From: Xiphydria camelus
Lineage: Eukaryota > Arthropoda > Insecta > Hymenoptera > Xiphydriidae
DNA: 64,000 nt
Reading direction: 5' to 3'
Assembly (NCBI GenBank): GCA_963678675.1
Contig: OY783191.1
Location: 10,041,995 to 10,105,994 of the forward strand
The notes beneath the pieces were generated by a model. That model was given only the letters and a program-made list of their open reading frames with translations, ran no database searches and was not told where the DNA came from. Both the position numbers and the translations under genes were made by a program. The first letter of the stretch is position 1. Each line of letters starts with the position of its first letter. This document shows, one piece after another, positions 34,269 through 43,733 of the stretch.

Positions 34269-35004
34269 GAGGGTGTCCCATTAAGAACTTCAATTTTGAA
34301 TAGTATGCCATGACTAACTGTCAAATGTTTAGTCGGCCATATTTGGTACGCGTCTTACAGAAACGTTGACATTTACGAAAATACCGCGTTACACTCTTGA
34401 GGAACGTTTATTAATTGTGAAGACACATTACAAAAATGGAGAACAGTAATAATTCGCAGGTTGCGTAATAATTTTGGAGTGCATAATCGTCCTACGCGTC
34501 CCAGTATTGAAAATTGGATAACAAATTTTGAGCGGACGTTATCACTGAAAGACGAGACAAGTACTCGGCGATGGTGCTATTTGCCACACCGCTCGCGAAA
34601 CAATAGCGATATTGCAAACAAAGTTCCCAGGTCGAGTCATCTCTCGATTTGGAGATCAAAACTGGCCACCTAGAAATTGCGATTTGACCCCTTTAGACTT
34701 CTTTCTGTGGGTTTTTTTTAAAGTAAGGTTTACAAGAACCACCCAGAGACGATTCAACAATTAAAGGCCGAAACCAAATGTAACATTAATGAAATTCGGC
34801 CAACTTTGCTCCAAAAGATATTCACAAATTTCGTCAAACGAATACACACCTGTCAATGAAGCCGCGTTGACCATTTGGGTGATATTTTGCTTCATGTTTA
34901 GTGTCATTAATTACTCTTGAAAACGCAATAAAAGTTTTTAAAAAATTCATTTAAATACTGGTTCTTTTGTAATTTAAAATTCAAGTCCTTGTTGGGGCAC
35001 CCTT
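34269..35004 (+). mobile_element. mariner-like deletion derivative
   Basis: The ends GAGGGTGTCCCA and TTGGGGCACCCTT are flanked by TA (34267-34268, 35005-35006). Inside are the two ends of a Tc1/mariner-type transposase joined by a large internal deletion. It is distinct from both mariner families at 7.4-19.3 kb. Confidence 0.8.
34370..34860 (+). pseudogene. Tc1/mariner-type transposase, N and C ends only
   Basis: The first part reads YTLEERLLIVKTHYKNGE, then LRNNFGVHNRPTRPSIENWITNFE, the N-terminal helix-turn-helix region. Around 34580-34620 the sequence jumps to FPGRVISRFGDQNWPP, then CDLTPLDFFLW and ETIQQLKAETK, the region around the last catalytic Asp. About 150 residues between them, including the first two catalytic Asp, are missing. 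Frameshifts occur at about 34450 and 34715. Non-functional. Confidence 0.8.
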
Positions 35005-35108
35005 TATATAAGTAACATTTGCACACTTCCAGATGACTGTTTTTTAAATTATTTTATATCAAAGAATATTGTTTCACGTATTATATAGTTTTTGAATTAT
35101 ATAATATA

Positions 35109-36720
35109 CTAGCAGCCCGTCCCGGCTTCGCACGGGTAGATTGTGGATTGATTTTGGTCGTCATTTAATGAATTTTTAGCAGATATCTGTACTCATAGGT
35201 AGGGAGCCATGCTACGCTAAAAAAACACATGTATTTAATTTAAATTGGAAAGTATATTTCTTTTATTAATTTATCTTAAGGCCAGCGGATAGACAATGTT
35301 TTTTATTTTTTTATTTGGAGTAAAAATGTGTAAATTCTTCGGTGTGCCAACTCTGGAGCAAGCCACATACAATTGGCCGCGTGAAAAACATGAAATTGCC
35401 AAATTTAAGCCAGCAATAGGTTTTAGTCAACAATTGACCTTGTGCTCTGTTGATGGTAATAGCAAAAGCAAGACGCAAAGGGAACTGGAGCCGCTTGAAT
35501 TCGAATGTTAAATCGTTGGAAACCATAGGTATGCGTGAATGAGGACGTCTTCGCCTTTGAATTTGCCAGTGATGATTGTTACCTCGATTAAATTTGGTTG
35601 GCACTAAGGGATTTTTCGTGTAACTGATTTGGAATATTATGTCAGATGTAAGAGATTCCAAATGAAGGTTATGGTCAAGGTCAAATACAATATCACCATT
35701 GTACAGCCACTAAAAAATCCTAAATCCTACTATCAAAAAGAATTTGTATAGGGCCCATAGCTTTCATGGTACGAAGCCGAACTGTACTTGACCTCAATTT
35801 GACCTCCGCTGACCATAAAGGTCACATGGAAATAATGGTCAAGGACATGTTTGAACGTGAAATTTCCCGCTCTTTTCATTTCCGGTATATAAAATAGAGG
35901 TTCGGATTTTAAAAAAATCAATTTTACCTAGAAGGTCATTGTCAATGTCAAATCCAATATGATCATTGGGTAGCCAGGGAAAAATCCTAAAAGTTTTATA
36001 TTAAACGTTTTTCTCTAAAATGATTTCCCGCTGAGATAATCAGCTGTGCCTGGACTTTTTGAACACCCTGCATAAGATTTACTAACTCAGAAACCTTCGC
36101 GGGCATGCGTCCAACCATTCCCCAAAGTTTCATCGCAATCGGATGAACGGTTTAGGAAGGCATAATAATCATCCGTACCGCTACTTTTTGAACACCCTGT
36201 ATACGATTTACTAACTCAGAAACCTTCGCGGGCATGCGTCCAACCATTCCTCAAAGTTTCATCGCAATCGGATGAACAGTTTAGGAAGGCATAATAATCA
36301 TCAGTACCGGTACTTTTTGAACACCCTATATAAGATTTACTAACTCAGAAACCCTCGCGGGCATGCGTCCAACCATTCCCCAAAGTTTCATCGCAATCGG
36401 ATGAACGGTTTAGGAAGGCAATTGATATTACCTTAAAGGTCACGGTCAAGGTCAAATCCAATACGACCACTGGGTAGCCAAGGGAAAATCCTTAAAGTTT
36501 TGTATTAAACATTTTTCTCTAAAATGTTTTCCCGCTGAGATAATCGGCCGTACCGGGACTTTTTGAACACCCTGTATAAGATTTACTAACTCAGAAACCA
36601 TCGCGGTCATGCTTCCAACCAGTTCCCAAAATTTCATCGCAATCGGATGAACGGTTTACGAAGGCATAAGAGACATACAGACAGACAGACAGACAGACAA
36701 ACATTCATTTATATATATAT
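35109..36720 (-). mobile_element. Helitron A (minus strand)
   Basis: The 3' end on the minus strand is the hairpin CCCGTGCGAAGCCGGGACGGG followed by CTGCTAG, with T next to it, the Helitron CTAR|T terminus. The 5' side (near 36690-36720) shows the TATATA-AATGAATGTTTGTCTGTC start of this family but lacks the TC because Helitron B's end abuts it. It contains a helicase C-terminus (35284-35660) and three to four tandem units of about 131 bp (36050-36650). Confidence 0.85.
35284..35660 (-). pseudogene. Helitron helicase C-terminus
   Basis: The minus-strand frame carries FKRLQFPLRLAFAITINRAQGQ (motif V of the Pif1-type helicase in RepHel). A frameshift follows near 35430, after which SCFSRGQLYVACSRVGTPKN (motif VI) and KNIVYPLALR with a stop near 35279 are readable in another frame. 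This is the end of the rolling-circle transposase-helicase. Upstream the Rep nuclease and the helicase core are gone, replaced by non-coding repeats. Confidence 0.85.
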
Positions 36721-36721
36721 A

Positions 36722-37864
36722 CTAGTAGCCCGTCCCGGCTTCGCACGGGTAGATTGTGGATTGATTTTGTCCGTCCACCATTGTTTAAATACATTTTTAA
36801 TACAAAACTTTTAGTATTTTTCCCGGGCTATGCAATGGTCATATTGGATTTGACCTTGACCATGACCTTCAAGGTTATATCGAGGTCAAATTAATTTTTT
36901 TTCACGTTCAAATGTGTCCTTGACCATTTTTTTCATGTTACCTTTATTGTCAGCGGAGGTCAAATTTAGGTCAAGTATAGTTCGACTTTTTGAACACCCT
37001 GTATAAGATTTATTAACTCAGAAACCTTCGCGGATATGCGTCCAACTGTTCCCCAAATTTTCATCGCAATCGGATGAACGGTTTAGGAAGGAATAATCAT
37101 CCGTACCGGTACTTTTTGAACACCCTGTATAAGATTTACTAACTCAGAAACCTTCGCGGGCATGCGTCCAACCATTTCCCAACTTTTCATCGCAATCGGA
37201 TGAACGGTTTAGGAAGGCATAATAATCATCAGTACCGGTACTTTTTGAACACCTTTTATAATATTTACTAATTCAGAAACCTTCGCAGGCATGCGTCCAA
37301 CCATTCCACAAAGTTTCATCGCAATCGGATGAACGGTTTAGGAAGGCATAATAATCATCAGTACCAGTACTTTTTGAACACCTTTTATAAGATTTACTAA
37401 CTCAGAAACCTTCGCGGACATGCGTCCACCTGTTCCCCAAATTTTCATCGCAATCGGATGAACGGTTTAGGAAGGCATAATAATCATCAGTACCGGTACT
37501 TTTTGAACACCTTTTATAAGATTTACTAACAATAAGAAACCTTCGCGGGCATGCGTCGAACCATTCCCCAAAGTTTCATCGCAATCGGATGAACGGTTTA
37601 GGAAGGCATTTGATATTACCTTAAAGGTCACGGTCAAGGTCAAATCCAATACGACCACTGGGTAGCCAAGGGAAAATCCTTAAAGTTTTGTATTAAACAT
37701 TTTTCTCTAAAATGTTTTCCCGCTGAGATAATTGGCCGTACCGGGACTTTTTGAACACGCTGTATAAGATTTACTAACTCAGAAACCATCGCAGGCATGC
37801 GTCCAACCATTTCCCAAAATTTCATCGCAATCGGATGAACGGTTTAGGAAGGCATACGAGACAT

Positions 37865-37899
<35 letters not shown>

Positions 37900-37919
37900 T
37901 TCATTTTTATATATATAGA
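36722..37919 (-). mobile_element. Helitron B (minus strand), non-autonomous
   Basis: Complete: starts TCTATATATATAAAAATGAA at 37919 on the minus strand, preceded by A, and ends with the CCCGTGCGAAGCC hairpin and CTAG at 36722-36725, followed by T. Its length is 1198 bp. It has no coding part. About 780 bp consists of tandem 130-bp units (GAACACC..., CAGAAACCTTCGCGGGCATG, CGCAATCGGATGAACGG). A GACA microsatellite marks the 5' end (37863-37893). It sits directly 5' to Helitron A. Confidence 0.88.
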
Positions 37920-38248
37920 TATATATGAATAATTACTGATAATTATGGATAATTATTGAAAATAATTTTTCAATTGGACTTTCGGGCATTTGAAGCCGGG
38001 TGCTCAAGGTAGGAGACCGAAGCCTCGGAGTTATACCCAGTGATGTTGAAATTTGTAGTGATTTTATTCCATATCAAGTAATCTGTATTGTTAAAAACAA
38101 TTTGGAAATTTATTAATTAGCTTATTAGTATTACTATTCCACTACATCGAGAAAGCCTTGACAAAATTGCTGTGGAATCTCGTCTTAAGCCTATCTTTCC
38201 GATTAGAATTACCGTGGATGCATAGATAAGGTTCACATGGGCCTTATG
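37920..38248. other. Unassigned spacer before the satellite
   Basis: About 330 bp. The last 50 bp (ACCGTGGATGCATAGATAAGG) are already a diverged satellite unit. Confidence 0.4.
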
Positions 38249-38459
38249 TCTGTGGTACTAAGGCAGAACCCGATATGTCAAAAAAGTTGATTTTTCAGGA
38301 GACGCTTCAAACCACCGACCAATTCAAAGACGTAGAGCTTAATCGGAATATTATTTTGTTAACCTACAAGTTTCAAGCGGTTTGGAGCCATATCGGGTTT
38401 TGCCATCATATTCTTCATTGCTGACATGACATATCGGATTTTGCCTTAGTACCACAGAT
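38249..38459. mobile_element. 211-bp MITE inserted in a satellite array
   Basis: The ends TCTGTGGTACTAAGGCA and TGCCTTAGTACCACAGA are close inverted repeats of about 32 bp. Satellite sequence lies on both sides (…CATGGGCCTTATG and TATATGGGCATTAACGG…). Non-coding. Confidence 0.8.
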
Positions 38460-38950
38460 ATATGGGCATTAACGGGGAAAGCCCGAATGAAGTTATCGTG
38501 GACGCCCAGCTAAAGCCTACCTTGGCCTCGTATGGGCATTATTAGGGACAACCCGGATAATATTATCGTGGATCCTTAGATAAAATCGTATGGGCATTAA
38601 CGGGAAAAACCTGGATAAATTTATTATGGATGCCCAGTTTGAGCCTATATTGGCCCCATATGGGCATTAACGGGGAAAGTCCGAATAAAATTATAGCGGA
38701 TGCCCAGTTAAAATATATCTTGGCCCTGTATGGGTATTATCGGGAACAGCCCAAATAAAATTATCATAGACGCCTAGAGAAAGCTCGTATAGGCATACGT
38801 GGCCCTATGTGGGCATAAACGGGGATAACCTGGATAACATTATCGTGGATGCCTAAATGAAGCCCGTACGAGCCCTATATGGGCATTAACGACGATATCT
38901 TTGTAGTGGATGCCCGGTTAACGCCTGTACGGGGCCTTTAACGTATGTTC
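38460..38950. repeat. 68-bp satellite array
   Basis: About seven units. TATGGGCATTAACGGGGA-like starts occur at 38463, 38529, 38590, 38661, 38729, 38810 and 38878, followed in each by ATTATCGTGGATGCC and TTGGCCC. Unit length varies from 61 to 81 bp through small indels. Confidence 0.85.
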
Positions 38951-38993
38951 TCTAGGCCGCCCTGATAACACGGACCACAACAAAAATTCTATA

Positions 38994-39244
38994 TCAATGG
39001 CTTAGGCGCAATAGGTCGTAACCTATAAAAAATACGTTATTGCGTTTTTAACGCCATTTGATTGTAACCCTGAAAAGTATGTCCCTACAATACATCGTAA
39101 GCCTTATCTCGATTTAAAACGCTCTCTATTTTATTATTTCAAAAGGTCGTATGCCCAGCGAATATTGTCACTGTGAAGTTTTTTGTGTCTCCTGTAAAAT
39201 TTACTGTTTCGGGGATACGACCTATTGCGCCTAAGCCATCGATA
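38994..39244. mobile_element. 251-bp MITE
   Basis: TGGCTTAGGCGCAATAGGTCGTA at the left and its exact complement at the right (39219-39241). The flanks also pair (ATATCA and CGATAT). Non-coding. Confidence 0.82.
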
Positions 39245-39249
39245 TACTT

Positions 39250-39480
39250 TTCATGCGATATATGTTGTCCGTAGTAATTTTGCCTTCTGATCACGAATTT
39301 AAAGTCAGATTTCAAAAATTCAAGATGACGGATCCAATGAGGTAGACGAGATTTTGGAAAATCAACCGATTCATGCCGAATTTGGTACAGGAGAGTTTTT
39401 TGGGTCGCTGATTACGAAAATGAAGTTATATTTGTAAAAATTTTAAATTTTCGAAAATCTCGTCAGCCATATTGAATTTT
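39250..39480. repeat. Partial copy of the 48-kb palindrome
   Basis: GAATTTAAAGTCAGATTT, AAATTCAAGATGACGGATCC and TTTTCGAAAATCTCGTC match the centre of the palindrome at 48001-48780 in the same order. It lies directly upstream of the Jockey-like LINE. Confidence 0.65.
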
Positions 39481-39519
39481 TAAAAATCTGACCAGATTCG
39501 CGATCTGAAATTCCGGCAT

Positions 39520-39729
39520 ACGGCAAACTACTGCCGTGCCGCCAGGGTCTGTACCTTCTGCGCAAGAACTCATTTGACTTCAGACTGCCGTAAAAAGGAC
39601 AATCCCAACAAGTCGCCAACCTACGCCAACTGCGGCGGCCCGCACAGTGCCACTTATCAGGGTTGTCCGAAAGCCCCCAAAAGCAGCGCGCCCCCCGCCC
39701 TCGTACAGAACCTTCCACTTCAGAAATAA
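39520..39729 (+). pseudogene. LINE ORF1 end with two zinc knuckles
   Basis: Continuous frame with CTFCARTHLTSDC and CANCGGPHSATYQGC, two CCHC knuckles spaced as in Jockey-clade Gag-like ORF1 proteins, which bind element RNA. The start of ORF1 is missing. Downstream the frame shifts at about 39730 into a Pro/Thr/Ser-rich segment (39663-40050 frame) typical of the ORF1-ORF2 junction region. Confidence 0.8.
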
Positions 39730-40049
39730 GGCCTCTGCCCACTACACCGTACCATACTCTGACCCAGCACCCAGCTACCCAGAGCACAAACCTCTCTATA
39801 GTAGCACCCAGTCGCCAGAGTACAAACCTCCCCCCGCCCAAAACGCACCTCACCCATCCCTACGCTCCTATACACAAGCCACGAGGGGTCCTACCCCCCC
39901 AACTACGCCAAGTCAAACCTCACAAGCACCCGCAGTCCCTGCAGTCCCTCTCCAACACCAGGCATCCCTGCAGTTTTTTCTCGACTTCGTCTTCCAGTTC
40001 GCCCGAGCCTTCCAGCCCCCATACCTCCCCCCCCCCCCATCCCAATACA

Positions 40050-41113
40050 GACACTCTCACTATCCTAAATTGGAACGCGAACGGTATCCTATCGGCCAAT
40101 AAGCACAGAACGCTCCTACTAACGCAACTCCTCGACGAATCCTCAATTGACGTGGCCTGTATCACGGAAACGGACTTACAACCACATCAAAAGCTCTACA
40201 TCCCCAACTTCTCAGTCTATAGGGTGGACCGCCCACTCTCCAAATACTGAGGAGACGCGACGATCGTGCGAAACTCCATCCGTCACCAAGCTATCAGCTC
40301 CCTTACTCCTTCGCTCGAGTAATGCGGAATCATAGTCACCCACAATGGCAAGCCTCTCAAAATAGTTACCTGCTACTTTCCTCCGACCACTAATAACCTT
40401 TCGGAAATACCCGCTCTCCTAGACTGAAGTTTACCAACAATAATTGTAGGAGATTTCAATGCCTAACACGTTTCCTGGGGCTGCCGCTCCAAGAACCGGA
40501 AAGGCAATACACTAATAAACACCTATTGCAAGCACATAATTCCTCAATCGAAGCTCCTGCTGATTCTACCCACTTCCCATCGGACACTAATAAGAATCCC
40601 GACATCCTCGACATCTTCTTACAAAAACCTAACACTAACTAAAGATCCCTGGACCATCCCAGCACTGAACTCCGATCATAATCCAGTCCTCCTAGAAATT
40701 CCGGGGACCCCCACCACTATAATCCACCCTAAAACTAAAATCAACTGGTTGGCTCTCCGATTCCACCTCGAAACATCATCCTTGAAATGCAGTAACTTAT
40801 CGTCCACCGCTGATATAGACAATGCCGTTGACTCACTTACCCAAGAAATCAAAGAAGAAATCGAGCTATCTAGCAGTTCGATACCCGCGTTCCCAAGAAA
40901 AACCTTACTCCCCCACGATACGCTAGCTCTTATAGCCAAGAAAAAAAATGCATAGACACTTACAGTGAACCGCAACCCCGCCCTCCGCCCAAAATTAAAC
41001 GAAATTAAACGCGCACTAAACTCAGCCCTTCAGAAAATACGCGAAAAAAAATACAATAGCTACATAGCCGAGGCCGAAGCGCACCCTAAAAGTTGCTGGA
41101 GAATTACTAAATC
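40050..41113 (+). pseudogene. LINE ORF2 endonuclease and linker
   Basis: LTILNWNANGI opens the apurinic-type endonuclease, with the Asn of motif I, then ITETDL (ET motif), GDFNA and, near 40665, SDHNPV (the SDH motif). These are the catalytic landmarks of the EEP endonuclease that nicks target DNA. The frame is broken by TGA, TAG and TAA stops at about 40250, 40320, 40425 and 40460 and by indels. The linker to the reverse transcriptase (KINWLAFRFHLE onwards) runs to the insertion point at 41113. Non-functional. Confidence 0.8.
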
Positions 41114-43155
41114 ACCTGTGTGAAGTTGGCCCCCCCCACAATCGAATAAAAATTTTTTAAATACATGATCGTTTGTCCTTTGTTTGTCCATGATTGTCCA
41201 TCACTTTGTTTTTTGTCCAAACCACCGTTTAGAAGATACGAGTATAGCTAAAAATAGGTCGGGAGGTTAACTTCACGCTAGCCTCCCCCCCCCCCCCATA
41301 GCGTAATTTCGAAAATTCAAATGCATGATCGTTTGCCCTTTGTCTGTCCATGATTGTCCATCACTTTTTTTTCGTTTTTCCAACCCTCTGTTTAGAAGAT
41401 ATGGGGGGACGGGGGGTATTAGATCTACAACTTCGCTTCCGCCGTTTTTCTCGTAAGCCAACTACAGGTAAACGGCGGAAGCGAAGTTGTAAGTGATAAC
41501 ACCTCGGCATCGTTTGCCCATTTCTAGATACAGTGTCAGTATGCATTTTCGACGTTTGCCCAACCCGAAAATCGGTGATAACAACTCGAAAACGTTTGTC
41601 CATTTCTCGAAAGAGTCTCAATAAGCATTTTCGACGTTTGTCGAACCCGTGAAATCCCTCTACAGCGAGTTTCATAAGTGAAGTAAAAATTCAAAGTTGT
41701 AAAATCGGTGATAACAACTCGGAAACGTTTGTCCATTTTTAGAAAGAGTCTCAGTAAGCATTTTCGATGTCTGTCCAACCCGTGGAAGCCCTCTACAGCG
41801 AGTTTCATAAGTGAAGTAAAAATTCAGTCGTAAAATCGGCGATAACATCTCGAAAACGTTTGTCCATTTCTAGAAAGAGTCTCAATAAGCATTTTCGACA
41901 TTTGTCCAACCCGTGGAATCCCTCTACAGCGAGTTTCATAAGTAAAGTAAAAATTCAAAGTTGTAAAATCGGTGATAACAACTCGGAAACGTTTGTCCAT
42001 TTTTAGAAAGAGTCTCAGTAAGCATTTTCGACGTTTGTCCAACCCGTGGAATCCCTCTACAGCGAGTTTCATAAGTGAAGTAAAAATTCAAAGTCGTAAA
42101 ATCGGTGATAACAACTCGGAAATGTTTGTCCATTTTTTGAAAGAATCTCAGTAAGCATTTTCGACGTTTGTCCAACCCGTGAAGTCTCTCTACAGCGAGT
42201 TTCATAAGTGAAGTAAAAATTCAAAGTCGTAAAATCGGTGATAACAACTCGAAAATGTTTGTCCATTTTTAGAAAGAGTCTCAGAAGAAAAATCTCGAAA
42301 ATGCTTACTGATTTTACGACTTTGAACTTTTACTTCACTTATGAAACTCGCTGTAGAGGGATTCCACGGATTGGACAAACGTCGAAAATGCTTACTGAGA
42401 CTCTTTCTAAAAATGGACAAATGTTTCCGAGTTGTTATCACCGATTTTACGACTTTGAATTTTTACTTCACTTATGAAACTCGCTGTAGAGGGATTCCAC
42501 GGGTCCGACAAACGTCGAAAATGCTTATTGAGACTCTTTCGAGAAATGGACAAACGTTTTCGAGTTGTTATCACCGATTTTCGGGTTGGGCAAACGTCGA
42601 AAATGCATACTGACACTGTATCTAGAAATGGGCAAACGATGCCGAGGTGTTATCACTTACAACTTTGCGTCCGCCGTTTACCTGTAGTTGGCTTACCAGA
42701 AAAACGGCGGAAGCGAAGTTGTAGGTCTAATACCCCCCCCCCCCCCCATATATTCTAAACAGTAGGTTGGACAAACGGAAAAAAGTGATGGACAATAATG
42801 GGCAGACAAACGGCAAACGATCATGCATTTGAATTTTCGAAATTACGCTATGGGGGGGCTAACTTCACGTTAGCTTTCCCCCCTATATCTTCTAAACGGT
42901 GGGTTGGACAAACGAAACAAAGTGATGGACAATCATGGACAAACAAAGGACAAACGATCACGCATTTGAATTTTCGAAATTACGCTAAGGGGGCTAGCAT
43001 GAAGTTAGCCCCCCGACCTATTTTTAGCTATATCTTCTAAACGGTGGGTTGGACAAAAAAACAAAGTGATGGACAATCAGGGACAAACAAAGGACAAACG
43101 ATCATGTATTTAACAAATTTATATTCGATTGTGGGGGGGCCAACTTTACACAGGT
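41114..43155. mobile_element. 2.04 kb palindromic foldback with 9-bp target duplication
   Basis: TACTAAATC is present at 41105-41113 and again at 43156-43164. The ends ACCTGTGTGAAGTTGG and its near complement start long arms that continue with C/G homopolymers. The arms include unique sequence, then direct tandem units of about 133 bp (five to six at 41570-42285, about two in inverse orientation at 42300-42600), each with TCGTAAAATCGGTGATAACA, CGTTTGTCCATTT and AATCCCTCTACAGCGAG. The 9-bp duplication suggests Mutator-type mobilisation. The open frames inside are repeat artefacts. Confidence 0.85.
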
Positions 43156-43164
43156 TACTAAATC

Positions 43165-43733
43165 CCTCAGAAACAGACAGCCCCCCCCCCCCCCTGCTAA
43201 AGGACGGAACCCCCTATGCGGCTAACAGCGACAAGGCAAATATCCTTGCCGAATCCCTCAAAGAGCAATGCTCTCCATTCCCTACTAGGAAGAAATTCGC
43301 CAACTTCCACAATACAGTAACGAATTCTGTCCGTAACTTCTCTCTATCTGACCTCTCCTTTGAGCATACCTCACCCAACGAAATCGCCCAAGCCATTAGG
43401 TCCTTGAAGGCAAGAAAGGCCCCGGAGCACGACACTATTCCAAATGGAGTTCTAAAAATATTACCCCGCATTCACGTAGTTGCCATCTGCAACATTGTTA
43501 ATGCAATGTTGCGATTACACCACTTCCCCACAACCTGGAAGGCAGCCACAATCATCTGTCTTCCCAAGCAGGGCAAACTTCTAAACCAAGCCGCCAGTTA
43601 CAGGCCAATCAGCCTTCTCTGCACCCTGTACAAAATAGCAGAACACATCATCCTTAGTCGGCTAAACAAATTCATGATGGAGCGAAACATCTTCCCGGAC
43701 TTTCAACACGGGTTCCATCGCCGGCAAGGTACC
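43165..43733 (+). pseudogene. LINE reverse transcriptase, first part
   Basis: The frame gives AIRSLKARKAPEHDTIPNGVLK (RT motif 0/1 region, usually KAPGxDGI), then AATIICLPKQGK, ASYRPISLLCTLYKIAE (motif 2) and FQHGFHRRQGT (usually QFGFR...), where it is cut by the R1-clade insertion. Matches Jockey-clade reverse transcriptases, which copy element RNA onto nicked DNA. It continues at 47033. Confidence 0.85.

Noticed and set aside
39443..39853. Minus-strand 136-residue Trp/Gly-rich frame
   Set aside because: Antisense of the zinc-knuckle ORF1 region; no independent support.
41273..42758. Set of related 60-100-residue frames on both strands
   Set aside because: They come from the 133-bp tandem units of the palindromic foldback; the shared sequence reflects the repeat, not a protein family.
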